Shown piece after piece: positions 8,879 to 19,796 of a DNA stretch of 64,000 bases. The notes below the pieces were generated by a model. The model was given only the letters and a program-made list of their open reading frames with translations, ran no database searches and was not told the DNA's origin. The DNA is taken from NCBI GenBank assembly GCA_021399435.1, contig JAJTUP010000098.1:62001-126000 (forward strand), read 5' to 3'. The position numbers and the translations under genes are program-made. The DNA is from Diaporthe sp. PMI_573 (taxonomy: Eukaryota > Ascomycota > Sordariomycetes > Diaporthales > Diaporthaceae). Positions within the stretch are counted from its first letter, which is position 1. Each line of letters starts with the position of its first letter.

Positions 8879-10640
8879 CGCGCCTTGCCGCCCTACGATT
8901 GGCCCGTGCGTTTCGACTGAGCGACGGGTCGACGGCAGCATGGCCGTCTGACATGGTCCCTTGGGCACCTTGGCCTTGTCCCTGCCGTGGTCCCCTTTTG
9001 TTTGCTGTCGCCGGCCGGTTGGCCGGCGACGCGTCCTGGTCGACACGGTCGAGGACCTTACGCGGTCCTCGGGGGGTGATGACTTCGCCTGGCTTGGGCA
9101 ATGGTGGCTCCCTTGCTTCGAGGCCGTGGGCACGCTGACGGAGGGCTGCCATTTGTGCCCTCCGTGCCTCGAAGTCCTGAATCAGCTCCGCGGCCCGCAT
9201 GTGCTTAGCGGGCATCCAGACGTTGTGCTGGTTTGGGTGGTCCGCCCACTTGATGAGGTACTCGACCGTGGTAGCACCTCTCCCAACCTTGCGGTCCCGT
9301 CTCTGGATGATCCGCTCGACTTCGTAGTGTTTGAATGCCTCTAGTCCTTCGCCCTGGTCGTCCTCTACTTCCACGGCCTCCCCAAAAGGGGGGTCTCGGT
9401 GGTATGGGTCCGAGGCTGGAGGCTGTGCTGGTGACAACTGCGTCACGGAAACCACGTCGTGAGCGTTGATGTGTGGTGGGAGCCGCAGTTTGTATGCTAG
9501 TACGCCCAACTGGGAGAATTTTCGCGGAGGGTGCCCTGGTAGGTTATACCCTTTGCCTAAGGATATGTACACCCAGTCCCCCGGATGGAACTGTTTTCGC
9601 CGGTGTTTATGGTCGTATTGCATTTTGGCTGCCATCTGGGCCTCGGCGATAGCAATTTGGGCTTCCTCCTGGTACATCTCGCGGAGCAATGGTGGGCATT
9701 CGTCCGCCAGCGAGCTTAGCTGGGACGGGTTGAATCCGTATAGCAGTTGGTTCGCCGTGCATTTGGTAGCCCGATTATACGCGTTGTTGAGGTTGAATTG
9801 CAGGGACGGTATAATGTCAGTCCACTCGCTGTCGGGGTTTGTGGTTGCCCACATACGTATGGCAATTTCGACTGTCCTATTCTTAACCTCTGATTGCCCG
9901 TCGGTTTGTGGATGCCAAGCCGTGGAGAACAGGAGCTTGGTCTGGAGGTGCTGCCAAAGGCCTTGCCAGAATTCGGACATGAATTTCCGGTCCCTATCCG
10001 AGATGATTCGCTTAGGAATTCCCCAGTTGGAGAGGTAGAGGGTTCGAAGCATGATGGTGGCCCAATCGGTGGCTGTGTATATTGCGTTGCCCGGTATGAT
10101 AAGGGACGCTTTGCTGTATTTGTCCGTCACAGACATGAAGGCGTCGAAGAAGGGCGCCCGTGGCAGTTGCCACGGGGTGAGCGCAGCGGGTACATCGGGC
10201 AGGCTTGTGACGAAGTCAATAGATATTGTATGGAACGGTGTTGGTGGTGAGAGTATGGGTTGCATCTCGCCTAGGGGTTTTTGATTGTCGTTGCGGTTCA
10301 CCGAGCACACGGGGCAATTGTCTATGTAGTGGGCGATTTTGCGCTTGCAGTTCTTGATCACGTAGAGGTCGGTGAGGTCATGGTAGACCCGGTCTACCCC
10401 AAAGTGGTGTTTGGAGTCGTGTGCCTCGGCGATCAGTGTGTCAGCGACTGGGGACGGTATACAAAGTCGGTGCTTCCCGGTGAATTCCCTTAAGTACAAG
10501 AGACCACGTCCGTCCAGGGTGAACGGGAGCTTGGCCTCTGAGTCGGATTGTTGCAGTTGTTGGATGATCTGAGACCACCGCTTGTGTTCTGAGTAGGCAG
10601 CGAGTAGTTGTTCCTTGAAAGCCGCGAGAGGATATACAAC
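8874..10640 (-). pseudogene. Gypsy pol fragment: integrase and chromodomain, copy 1
   Basis: The continuous frame starts in the linker after RNase H. It has the H2C2 zinc-binding domain (HDSKHHFGV, then CPVC), the integrase core with acidic residues in ISIDFVTSLP, IISDRDRKF and HPQTDGQSEVKNR, and a chromodomain (YEVERIIQRRDR, then YLIKWADHPNQHNVW) that targets insertion to chromatin. Protease, reverse transcriptase and RNase H are absent. The predicted first residues (MYLARLVVY) are antisense of the adjoining hAT gene, so the true breakpoint is near 10640. The Ty3/Gypsy chromovirus family is clear. Confidence 0.9.
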
Positions 10641-10642
10641 GA

Positions 10643-11014
10643 GACGAGCTAGATACATACCTTGTTGAGCCAGTAGTCAACTCAAAGGCGTACCTAAACG
10701 ACCCAATCGCGTGGTGGCGGGATATTGGCGCAAAACGATTCCCCAAGCTGTCTTATATGGCAGTTGACTTCCTCACGATACCTTCAGCAGCAGCAGAAAC
10801 TGAGCGTCAGTTTAGTAGCGTTGGGCAGATGGTGTCAGCACGGAGGTCTTGTCTTCAGCGGCACGTTATTGGCGCCAGCCAGTGTATTAGGTCTTGGAGC
10901 AAAGCAGGCGTCTACAAGGCTGAATTGCCACTTGAATTGCTAGATCGGGCATCTAGCACGGCGTTACAAAGTGATATTGCACGGGAATTAACTAGATGGG
11001 CACAACGTAGCTAA
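10643..11014 (+). pseudogene. hAT transposase C-terminus, copy 1
   Basis: The frame begins at DELDTYLVEP, a conserved hAT phrase, continues through DPIAWWRDIG and the dimerisation core (PSAAAETERQFSSVGQMVSA, then CIRSW), and ends at a TAA. It is a different hAT family from the element at 4.0 kb. The N-terminal two thirds are missing, replaced by the Gypsy fragment in the opposite orientation. Any initiation would have to be at an internal ATG (10757), so it is a remnant. Confidence 0.8.
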
Positions 11015-11170
11015 TATAACTGGGAATAGCCTCAAATACGCACCCCATCCGATTTAGCAGATCTGATATCCGATTCGGAATCGGATGGGCTTCAGTCTAT
11101 TCGATCGATTTCAAATCGATATCGGAATCGGATGGGATTTGGCCATCCGATCGACCGATGGCCTGCTCTG
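11015..11170 (+). repeat. hAT 3' subterminal repeats and terminus, copy 1
   Basis: After the stop, ATCCGATTCGGAATCGGAT-type near-palindromes recur, then the end GATGGCCTGCTCTG (CAGAGCAGG in reverse). Relative to copy 2, 57 bp are missing between two of these repeats, consistent with slippage or recombination between them. Confidence 0.75.
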
Positions 11171-11191
11171 CACCTGTACTATGCAGCAGCA

Positions 11192-12330
11192 CGTGACGAT
11201 AGCAAGTGGAAACTGGTTCCGACTGCTTCGCAACATGATGGCCAAGTATGGGATCACAGATGGCGATCTCTACAACTTCGACGAAACTGGCTTCATGATG
11301 GGCCAGATAACCTCAACCCTGGTTGTTACACGCTCTGATCGGCATGGAAAGGCTAAATCTATACAGCCTGGAAACCGTGAATGGGCAACAGCTATTGAAT
11401 GCATCAATGCAAAGGGCTGGTGTATCCCGCCATTCGTCATTGTCCAAGGCGCCTACCACCTTGCAAACTGGACCACAGAGTCGGGTTTTCCTGCCGATTG
11501 GGTAATCAAGCCTACTCCAAATGGGATGGACGGATAACAAGACTGGTCTAGAATGGATTCAGCACTTTAATAAGCATACAATTAAGCGAACAATGGGCAA
11601 ATACCGGATGCTCATCCTGGATGGACACGAGAGCCATGTATTAGCAGAGTTCGAACAGTACTGCAAGGAAAACAACATTATCCCTATTAGCATGCCACCA
11701 CATTCATCTCATCTACTCCAGCCATTGGACGTTGCATTATTTTCGCTATTGAAGCGTGCATACGGCGATGAGATCAACCTCTTCATCCGGACCTCGATCA
11801 ACCACATCACCAAGTCCGAGTTCTTCATTGCGTTCAAGGCAGCCCACGACAAGGTCTTTACGGAAGAAAACATGAAAGCTGGGTTCAGAGGGGCTGGTAT
11901 TTCTCCATGGAACCCAGATTCTGTCATTTCCAAGCTGGGCAGCTCCCCTACACCAATTATCCAGGCAATTGAGAAGTTTACAAAGGGTGCACAAGCAATG
12001 GCGCATCAGATTACTCTTTTGAATGATCGGGTCCGTACTCTTGAGAAGGCTAATATTGGGCTCGCCAAGCGCCGGAGGGCCAAAAGAAGTCGGGTCCAGC
12101 TTGGAGGGGCACTTAGTATTGAGGAATCTCAGGTGATAATTGAAGAAAAACAAAAGGGGAAGCGGCCGGCTGGTGAAATGGCTGGTGGTGCTGAGGAGGC
12201 GGACCGCGGCGGACCGAGCAAACGACGATGTGGCAACTGCGGCGAGACTGGGCATAACGCAAGAACTTGTGAGAAAGATGCAGAAGAGTCTAGTCAGTCA
12301 GATTCAGAGTGTATAATAGTACATTCTTAA
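11192..12330 (+). pseudogene. pogo/Fot-type transposase, 5'-truncated and frameshifted
   Basis: Homology begins near 11205 inside the catalytic domain and continues to a zinc-knuckle C-terminus. The three acidic residues expected of the family lie in NFDETGFMMG, MLILDGHESH and LLQPLDVALF. A CCHC knuckle (CGNCGETGHNARTC) ends the protein. One extra base near 11523 breaks the frame: the first part stops at 11537, and the second runs 11521-12330. The 5' half and 5' terminal repeat are gone where it meets the hAT end of repeat copy 1. Two 5' halves of the same family are at 18769 and 33797. Confidence 0.9.
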
Positions 12331-12652
12331 GCGGTCCGCGTCGGACCGCCAAAATAGTTGATTTGGCTGGTGTAGATTGAGGTTGATTCTGCATGGTTGA
12401 AATGCTCCATTTTGGTGGGGAACGCGATTTTCCCACCAAAAGTCAGCCACTTCAGACTGGCACTGCAGCCACCCCAACCACTCTAAATTGACCAAATCAA
12501 TTAAAAATAAGCAATTGGGACCAGTTGGCACCAATTGGTGCCAATTTTTATTGATATGTTGGCCTCAGGTGGGTGCTAGGGTTGGCAAAAGTTGGCAGAG
12601 TTAGCAAAACTGACCGGGCATGTGTCCTGACCGGCTGACTGTCCACCTACGT
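12331..12652 (+). repeat. pogo 3' terminal region with TA target site
   Basis: The element ends at 12652 (ACGTAGGTGGACAGTCAGCC in reverse), followed by TA at 12653-12654, the usual Tc1/mariner/pogo target. The 20-bp perfect palindrome TTGGCACCAATTGGTGCCAA is at 12525-12544, exactly 108 bp from the end. Confidence 0.85.
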
Positions 12653-12860
12653 TATTGGATTTACAAGAATGTAAAATCAAACAATCCCAGCCTAATCCGA
12701 AAAGAGTACGCTAGTCCTAGAATGAATGAGCAGGATGAGTCATGTGGAGGAGCAGTAAATTTGAGTGGCAGCCCCGTCCGCAAAGGTCATTCCTTAAAAG
12801 AGTTGAAACCCATCTTATCTCCCTATCTGTGTCGCTTTGCCTTGAAATTATGGTCGCAAG

Positions 12861-15347
12861 ATGAAGCTGAATAAAAAGTGGTCAACCTTGCTCCCAAAGC
12901 AGCGTCAATTTGTTGGTGAAACCACAGTCGAGTCATTTCCCTGGCACCTTCTTCTTGCGATTTTCTCGGATCCCAGCTTAGGCCATGAAGATCGAAAAGC
13001 GCTTCGTTTGACCTGTCGAGCCTTTGAACAACCGGCTGCTGCGGTCGTCTTTCAGCGAATTGTGCTGTCCCGTCTCTCACGCGACCTTCATCTTGTCAAG
13101 AGAATTGCCGACGCTCCGGACCTCGCAAGACATGTTAGAGAGCTCGTCTGGTACGAGCTGGATGCCGACGAGGCGATCGCAGACCTTATAGCTACTCAGG
13201 AAGATGGGTTGTCTATACTTTGCGCGCAGCTCCGGTCCCAATGCTACTGGCTTCCACGCCCGCCTCTGCCCGACGCCGACCGCAACAGCTGGGAGTATTA
13301 TAACCAAGCTATCGACAATGCGCGAACTTCTTTTGCAGAAATACTTGCTAAAACTCCTGGCATCAAATCATTTGTATGCATGCCGATGCCCTCTGGTCAT
13401 CCGGTTGTTGCTGTCTCACCAGACAGCGACGCTTATCCCTTCTCGGCAGGGATATTGCGGGCCTACTCTCGCCGTGATGCAGATGCGGATGCATACGGGG
13501 CGTATGAGGGCTTATTCGGCATCTTACTGCCTTATATAGTCCTGTCGGAGTCGAGAATTCGAAGGTTACTCTGCGTGGACGATAATCAGCAGTCAGTTCT
13601 GCGGCAGCTTGGTCGCTTTAACGATGCTAGTCAGAGATTGAGAAGTATATCGTTTATTATCCAGGCCTGCCTAGTTCCCAAGGAGGAGGATGACGAAGGC
13701 AGCCACTATGAGAGGCAAAATTACTATGAAAATCTAGCCAACCTTGGAAAGTTTCTTCGCGGCGCCCATGACCTAGAAGAGTTGACCATCGAGTGGCTGG
13801 GCGACGAGGGCGGGTATAGGGATCGATCCTGGCTTTCAAATCAACGCGAGGAGGAATTCGTTATCGAGCCAGGCCAAAGCGACGAGATCCTCGAGGACGA
13901 CCAAACATTGCTCCATGACAAAGATCTTGAAAAGGACGAAATGTACACGCAGTCCTATAGGGACGGAAACATTAACTCCCTTCTCTTTGGTGGCCAAGAC
14001 GGCTTGACGACCTGGCCGCACTTGCACTTCCTGCTCTTAAACAATCTCCCGATCAAGCAGAATGACCTGATTAACCTCATCCGCTGCCACGCCGTTTCCC
14101 TGCGCGGCGTGATTCTCGAAAATTATGATATTTCCTTCAAGCTGCTCGAGGCTATGCACGACATGCATGCCCTACGCTTGGAGTCATTGCAGATCTCTTG
14201 CGATCATGACGCGGAAAAAGGTGGAAGGACTACGGAAGAGCTCCTCTTACGCTATATTAACAATGCTGCCAACAAATGGGCCATGCCTGGCGACGTGCGC
14301 TGGAGCAACACCATTACTACGCACGACATCAAGTGGCCTTTCCAGCACGATATCGAACGCGGTCGCCACGCACTCGAGCTTGAAGACGCGAATGATGGCG
14401 AGAACATCAGCGAGTATTATACTTCAAGCTCCGACGATGCGGACTCGGTCGACAGCCACTCGCAGCGGCTGAAGACAGCGCCTTGGTGGAAATGGGCCCG
14501 CTTCTCTCTCTCGCCCACCGCGCCCGTGTATTACTGGCGGTGCCGACAAGGTAACGCCGCTGGCCGGCGCACTACCATATGGCGTTTCCGGCATCGCAGT
14601 GGCGTTACAGCTTGGGGGCGGGAGCCGCTGGCGCACTTCGAAGACTGGGATTCCTACAAAGGCGATGCGGCATACCCAGAGCCATCCTGTAGAGCATTTT
14701 GGGATTTTCAAGATACATTTGCAGAATGTTTGTGTTGCAGATATGGTTACAAGAAGTGCATTGTGGCTCAGATCGGGTGGGCGGTAGAGCTGGTGGAAGA
14801 GCAGTGGCCGAAAGGCATTGAGCATTGCGACGGCATAATTTCTGATCATCCTGACGAGGAGGACAAGGAAGAGCAAGGATTAGAAGTCGGTGAGGACAGT
14901 AGCCAGAGGGACGATAACACCGATCTGCTTCCGCCCGACCTACAATCCTCCGCGCCTCGCTGGAAATGGGCCCTTTTCCCCGATGGTGAAGTCTACTATT
15001 GGCGCGTCGCGTCCTCTGATTCCGGCGCTTCACCAACCCAGATTTGGCGCTTTCAGTACCGCAGCGGCGCTGTTCGCTACGGTTCTCAGCCACGGGACCA
15101 TTTCAGCGACTGGGATACAACGGCCGGGGACGTTGCGGAGCCAACCCCCCATTGCAGAGAGCTCAGGCTGTGTGCAGGCTATGAATATGAAGATGACAAC
15201 TGCGAGGAATGCGGCTGTTCGGAGCGTGTGCTTGGGGCGGCCTTGGAGATTTTAGCAATGGGGAATTACGTGCCACCGCATGGGGCGGTTAAATATACTG
15301 ATGACGAGGGTCTTGGAGCAATAGGCTCTGGTTGGGAACGGCGCTGA
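12861..15347 (+). CDS. F-box protein with duplicated C-terminal module, 828 aa
   Basis: Single-exon gene. Residues about 22-55 (ESFPWHLLLAIFSDPSLGHE, then ALRLTCRAF) are a fungal F-box, suggesting an SCF substrate receptor. The middle has leucine-rich stretches (HLHFLLLNNLPIKQNDLINL) and an acidic linker. The C-terminus carries a module of about 100 residues twice, near 539-650 and 696-810: each begins AP-W/R-WKWA, continues YYWR, IWRF-x-x-RSG, then HF-x-DWD and a Cys-rich end (CLCCRYG and CEECGCS). The two copies are diverged, so the duplication is old. No frame damage is seen although transposons lie on both sides. The module's role is unknown. Confidence 0.7.
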   Translation: MKLNKKWSTLLPKQRQFVGETTVESFPWHLLLAIFSDPSLGHEDRKALRLTCRAFEQPAAAVVFQRIVLSRLSRDLHLVKRIADAPDLARHVRELVWYELDADEAIADLIATQEDGLSILCAQLRSQCYWLPRPPLPDADRNSWEYYNQAIDNARTSFAEILAKTPGIKSFVCMPMPSGHPVVAVSPDSDAYPFSAGILRAYSRRDADADAYGAYEGLFGILLPYIVLSESRIRRLLCVDDNQQSVLRQLGRFNDASQRLRSISFIIQACLVPKEEDDEGSHYERQNYYENLANLGKFLRGAHDLEELTIEWLGDEGGYRDRSWLSNQREEEFVIEPGQSDEILEDDQTLLHDKDLEKDEMYTQSYRDGNINSLLFGGQDGLTTWPHLHFLLLNNLPIKQNDLINLIRCHAVSLRGVILENYDISFKLLEAMHDMHALRLESLQISCDHDAEKGGRTTEELLLRYINNAANKWAMPGDVRWSNTITTHDIKWPFQHDIERGRHALELEDANDGENISEYYTSSSDDADSVDSHSQRLKTAPWWKWARFSLSPTAPVYYWRCRQGNAAGRRTTIWRFRHRSGVTAWGREPLAHFEDWDSYKGDAAYPEPSCRAFWDFQDTFAECLCCRYGYKKCIVAQIGWAVELVEEQWPKGIEHCDGIISDHPDEEDKEEQGLEVGEDSSQRDDNTDLLPPDLQSSAPRWKWALFPDGEVYYWRVASSDSGASPTQIWRFQYRSGAVRYGSQPRDHFSDWDTTAGDVAEPTPHCRELRLCAGYEYEDDNCEECGCSERVLGAALEILAMGNYVPPHGAVKYTDDEGLGAIGSGWERR

Positions 15348-18300
15348 CCTGTCCGGCAGTGAAACGAGATTTGATGTACTTCAGCTGTTCCTTGGGTTGA
15401 TAAGAAATTTCGTCACGGACAGACCGACACCTATGGCAACGAACAACGGACAGAGCAGTTCTTTTGGAGCCAGACGACGCGCCATGTAGACGGTGAGGAC
15501 GGTCTGAAATGATTTCTAAGTCCTTGAGGGGCGGGTGTATCTAGTGACCAAAAGACCCTCTTTCAGGACATTCTAGACAACGAATCCAAGCTCAGACGTT
15601 GCATTCTGATTTGCTCCCAGACTTAGTAATACCCTTGTGGTGTCAGCTCTCCTTTGCCTCATTAAACAGATGAGAAAGGACGTCAAGGCACTCCTATACA
15701 GCGGCCTGGCAAAAAACTTTTATAATCAAACTCCTTTATTTCTGTGAAGTATAAATGGAAAGGACCATTATCTGGCTAAAAGTACCTTGATTTTGTTGGT
15801 TAAATTTACATGTGCCAAGGGACCGTGAGGGTGTTAGTGGAGACGACCAGCCTAAGGAATATGTAACATTTGTGCGGCGACTGTACAGAATTAGGTTAGA
15901 TGCAAAAGAGGAAGAAGCGGGTTGACCAAACGAGAAACCTGACAGGCTGGATACGAGATACTATTGCAACACTTGGTATTGATGCCACGGGAGCCCTGCG
16001 ACAAAGTCACCCTCGATCTACCGCCCATAATAATGTAAGGAATAGATATAGCTTTTTCTGTGGAGTCGCCAGAGCCGTAAATATGTTCTTGCCATACAGT
16101 GCACACACTTCAGAACGGAATATGTGACAAATAGAAAGGCGTAGATATTATAGATGGCTATTGGTTTGAGACCACCAATAGTCTCCTCCCGGAAATTAGC
16201 CATGAGGTTTGCCACGAACCTGTTATCTGCAGCCTCAAGATGTTTTCCATGGAAGTATAGAAAGAAATTTCTTCTTTGGTACGCCATGACGCGACGGGAT
16301 GGTTCAGAATATTTCGTTCGAAGCACGCGATGGCGTCATGGTTGAAAATGTGTAGGTCTGTGCTGGGCAGACCGAAAAAAAGGATTTTAGGGCGTCTTTG
16401 AGGCTCGGACAAGGGACTAGCTGGCGCGAGCTCCACAGAGGCTTGCGCACATGCTCACCGGGCAGAGCCAGATACACGCCATTGGTTGCGACGCCCATGA
16501 AGGTGGGAATGCCGCGGGACCGGAACCACTGTAGACACTGATAGGGGACTCAAGGATATAATCATCAACACTCTATGCAACCGACGTGGTGTCATGGACG
16601 AGGGGGCGGTCAAAGACCTTGTCAAGGAGTTGCATCCATTGGATTACGACATAGTCGTATATATACACAACCAAATTAGACATTGAATGGTACGGGAAGG
16701 TGGTTGCGGGTTTCGGGGAGAACTATGACGGCGTTCAGGCAGGGAGGACCCAGGCTTCATATTAATTTATTTCCTTTGACTTCACAACAGATCGTCATGT
16801 TTTCTGCTGTTGGAGAGCTCATCTGGGCTTCTTTCTTTCTCTACCACAGCTGTGGAAGCACCCCATTTACGTCCAAGATAGGATTACGGACCAAGCCTAT
16901 ACAATAGATTTAGTTTCGGAGTGGCTTGCAGATCTAGTCGACTCGCGTTTGGCTCGTGGCTTGGTACTTTAGACTAATACAATTTTCTTCTATAAAAGTC
17001 CAAAAGGTATTTAGGCCCTTACAACTACTAATTTTAAGCTTTTTCTCTTTGTATTCTCTTTTCTCGCCTTTTGGCTTGAATAAACAACTCCAAGACTTTA
17101 TTCTTCTGAAAACTTAATTTAAATACAAATGCACCAATCCTCCATTTTGCCTAATTGACCCAGCAATGCAGCCCCCAATCCTTCTTTCTCGTGCTGTGGT
17201 TGGACCTATCTGTCACATCTCGCATATGTACTGGTACGCGTACATATACAACAAGTATGGGTCTCCTTCGTGACGACGGCGGCGTTGCTGGCCTGATCCA
17301 CGGACCCGCGATGATAATTACCGACGACGACGCTACAACCGTCCACGGCGAAAGGTGCCGTATGCTTGAGCATTGTGAGCGCGGTAGCAATTGCCAAGTC
17401 CGCGAGCTGTATGTTCTGACCATTCCTTTCTTGCTGTTGTCTTTCGCACACTAATTTGGTCATATTAAACAACTGCCAGCTACCACGAAAACTATATACG
17501 AGTCCTGGGCTTTGGCGTATCACCAGCCCACAGTGCACATCATCACTCAACTTAAGAGCTTCTGTATTTTCCAGTATCTTCGCAAGATCACCACCGCTAT
17601 ACCAGGCCGAGTCATGTTCCTCAAACAAAACACACAATTTGGCCAGAAGGAGCTCGGTGAGGTAGTTTCTTGTGTACAAGAGCAGTACAAGCCAAGGCTC
17701 TTTGGTTTAGGGAATCATAAAAATGATGTTGAAGCTCGACTGAGCCACCTCGACTGGACAGTCCAAGACGAGCTTTATAAGCTGATCAGGTACCGCACCG
17801 AGAACTCCAGTAGCTTGTTCCCTCGGGGGGAGTATAAGATCGTTGTACTCCTGGAAGTCCCTAGCGGTGATTTACGTGCAGGATAAAATCCTTCCATGGT
17901 ACAACAGACGGTCACCAGGATTTGCACTTGCCAATGACTGAAAAAGTAAGTGGTTTCAGAATTGAGATGTGGAAGCTGTAATCTGAATTCCGTGATGCAA
18001 AGCTATTACTCTACGACCTTAGTGGGCCTTTTGATGGTGATAGGTTAAAATACCTTAAATAAACTCGCTAAGCTCTGCGTTTCACGGATGCATATTTACA
18101 TCTCGTTACCTTAGTACACGTTCTCAATATCAGTTTTCAGACCTATAAACATCTGATTATCCCGAACTTTGTCCTGCAATATTTAACTATATAGGGTGGT
18201 TTCCCCTCGACAATCCTTATTTCTTCCCTGTGCCTAACTTAGTAGAAAGGATGCCTGTGCCAGAATCACCTCGTCTCGTAGTACCTTTACCCCTGGCCTA

Positions 18301-18766
18301 CCCATCTTTCTCCTACACCCCAAAAGGTTGGGTTGGAGACTCCTACCGGCTGGGTTATGCCGTCGACCAAAATAATGGATGGCGGCGTCCCATAGTGGGA
18401 ATTAAACACAGTAAGAGCTTACTTATGGGCTGGTCTAGTTTTGTGTTTAGATGACTTAATTATGTTATATACCTTAATCGACGGTGAAATATGGTTACAT
18501 TCTATGGGTATTGATGGCTTAATCAATGAAAAATAATCTAAGGTATCCAGATGGAGGCGCAGTCCCAATAGACTTGCACTACGGACTTCCTGGCTTGCGG
18601 TGAGGCAGAAAAAGGTGATTGACGAACCTCTGTAGCCCTTGAAGTAAGTTCGCTCTGCGAAGGGGTATGGTGTGATTGGGAAAGTGACGGGCAAGGACGG
18701 AGCTGGAATGGGGAGTTAAAATTAAAGGAAGTCGCATTCTCCTAAAATCTAAATTAAGGAATAAAG
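15348..18766. other. Gene-poor stretch with degraded coding scraps
   Basis: About 3.4 kb without a gene I can model. On the plus strand, 16545-16680 reads as coding (KDIIINTLCNRRGVMDEGAV, then a stop at 16683). The minus-strand frames at 16158-16498 overlap in two phases as if frameshifted. 18230-18454 has a short frame. AT content is high around 16950-17150 and 18050-18250. It is probably decayed host genes or old elements. Confidence 0.35.
17257..17886 (+). pseudogene. Possible spliced gene remnant, unidentified
   Basis: ATG 17257 opens a frame with an intron-like donor (GTATGT at 17409) and acceptor (CAG ending 17479). The spliced frame stops soon after, whereas a different phase is open from 17512 to 17886 and reads like protein (DWTVQDELYKLIRY). 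The two do not join without a frame error, so the gene is either broken or mis-modelled. A competing minus-strand frame (17206-17679) also exists. No domain recognised. Confidence 0.2.
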
Positions 18767-18768
18767 TA

Positions 18769-19796
18769 ACGTGGTTTACCACCCAGCGAGCGGTACCACC
18801 TAGCGAGCGATTTTCATCAAGTCTACTGACTTTTGTCAACCCTAGCACCCACCGAGTGTAAAAGAATCAATTAAATTTGGCACCAATTGGTGCCAACTGG
18901 TCTTATTTGCTTACTTTCAATTATCTGGTTAATTTAGAGTTGTGGTAGTGTTGCAGTGCTAGTCTGAAAACTTAAAGTTTTGGTGGGTAGGTTTGTTTTT
19001 GGTACAGATCGCGTCCTAGTTTTTCGCGTCAATTTCGCATCATTCTAACTACTTAACTATTCAATACGCTAAAACTCAGCATCCACAATGCCAATTTATT
19101 CCAAAGAAGATAAGATCCTTCTAGCCCTTCAAGCTATCAAGAAATCCAAAACAAACCGCAAAAGACCCTTAAGCGCTGCCCAGGCTGCGCGGATCTTTAA
19201 CGTCCCTTGCTCAACTCTTAAGCACAGGATGAACAACCGAGCAACACGCGAAACAAAACGCGTCAACGACCGTAAACTTGAACTAATTGAAGAGCAAGTG
19301 CTTGTCCAGCATATCATTGATCAAGATGCACGAGGATTTCCAATGCGACTTTCTGGTGTGGAAGATATGGCCAACCTCCTGCTAGCATCGCGTGATGGCA
19401 AGCCTGTTGGCAAGCACTGGGCACGACGCTTTATAGATGCACAACCAAGCTTGAAAACCAAGTTTAATCGACCTTATGACTATCAGAGGGCTCTCTGCGG
19501 AGATCCAGAGGTTATCGGCAACTGGTTTCGGCTGCTCCGCAACATGATGGCCAAGTATGCGATCACAGACGACGACCTATACAACTTTGACGAAACTGGC
19601 TTTATGATGGGTGTGATAACCGCATCAATGGTTGTTACACGTTGTGATCGGCATGGAAAGGCTAAATCTATACAGCCTGGAAACCGGGAATGGACAACAG
19701 TTATTGAATGCATCAATGCGAAGGGCTGGTGTATCCCACCGTTCGTCATCGTGCAAGGCGCCTACCACCTTGCTAACTGGACAACAGAGTCAGACC
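18769..19796 (+). pseudogene. pogo/Fot-type element, 5' part (terminal repeat and transposase start)
   Basis: TA at 18767-18768 precedes the terminus ACGTGGTTTACCAC. The palindrome TTGGCACCAATTGGTGCCAA is at 18877-18896, again 108 bp inside. Transposase ATG at 19088 is followed by the Psq helix-turn-helix (AAQAARIFNVPCSTLKHRMN), a CENP-B-type second DNA-binding domain (VQHIIDQDARGFPMRLSGVE, then HWARRF) and the start of the catalytic domain (NFDETGFMMG). Family similarity stops near 19796, where the frame runs into unrelated sequence and ends at 19909. The 3' half is lost. Confidence 0.9.

Larger units (their letters stand above)
7600..11170. repeat. Large inverted repeat, copy 1 (Gypsy-hAT chimera)
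   Basis: This 3,571-bp unit recurs in reverse at 54129-57756 with only a handful of base changes and one 57-bp length difference. It comprises 17 bp of acetyltransferase exon, a 1,262-bp Gypsy LTR, the integrase half of Gypsy pol, and the 3' third of a hAT transposon ending at its CAG terminus. The Gypsy-hAT junction (about 10640) is the same in both copies, so the chimera existed before duplication. Confidence 0.95.

Noticed and set aside
9466..10493. Plus-strand frames of 118-190 codons opposite Gypsy pol
   Set aside because: Pure antisense of a clear integrase gene; the same frames recur opposite copy 2.
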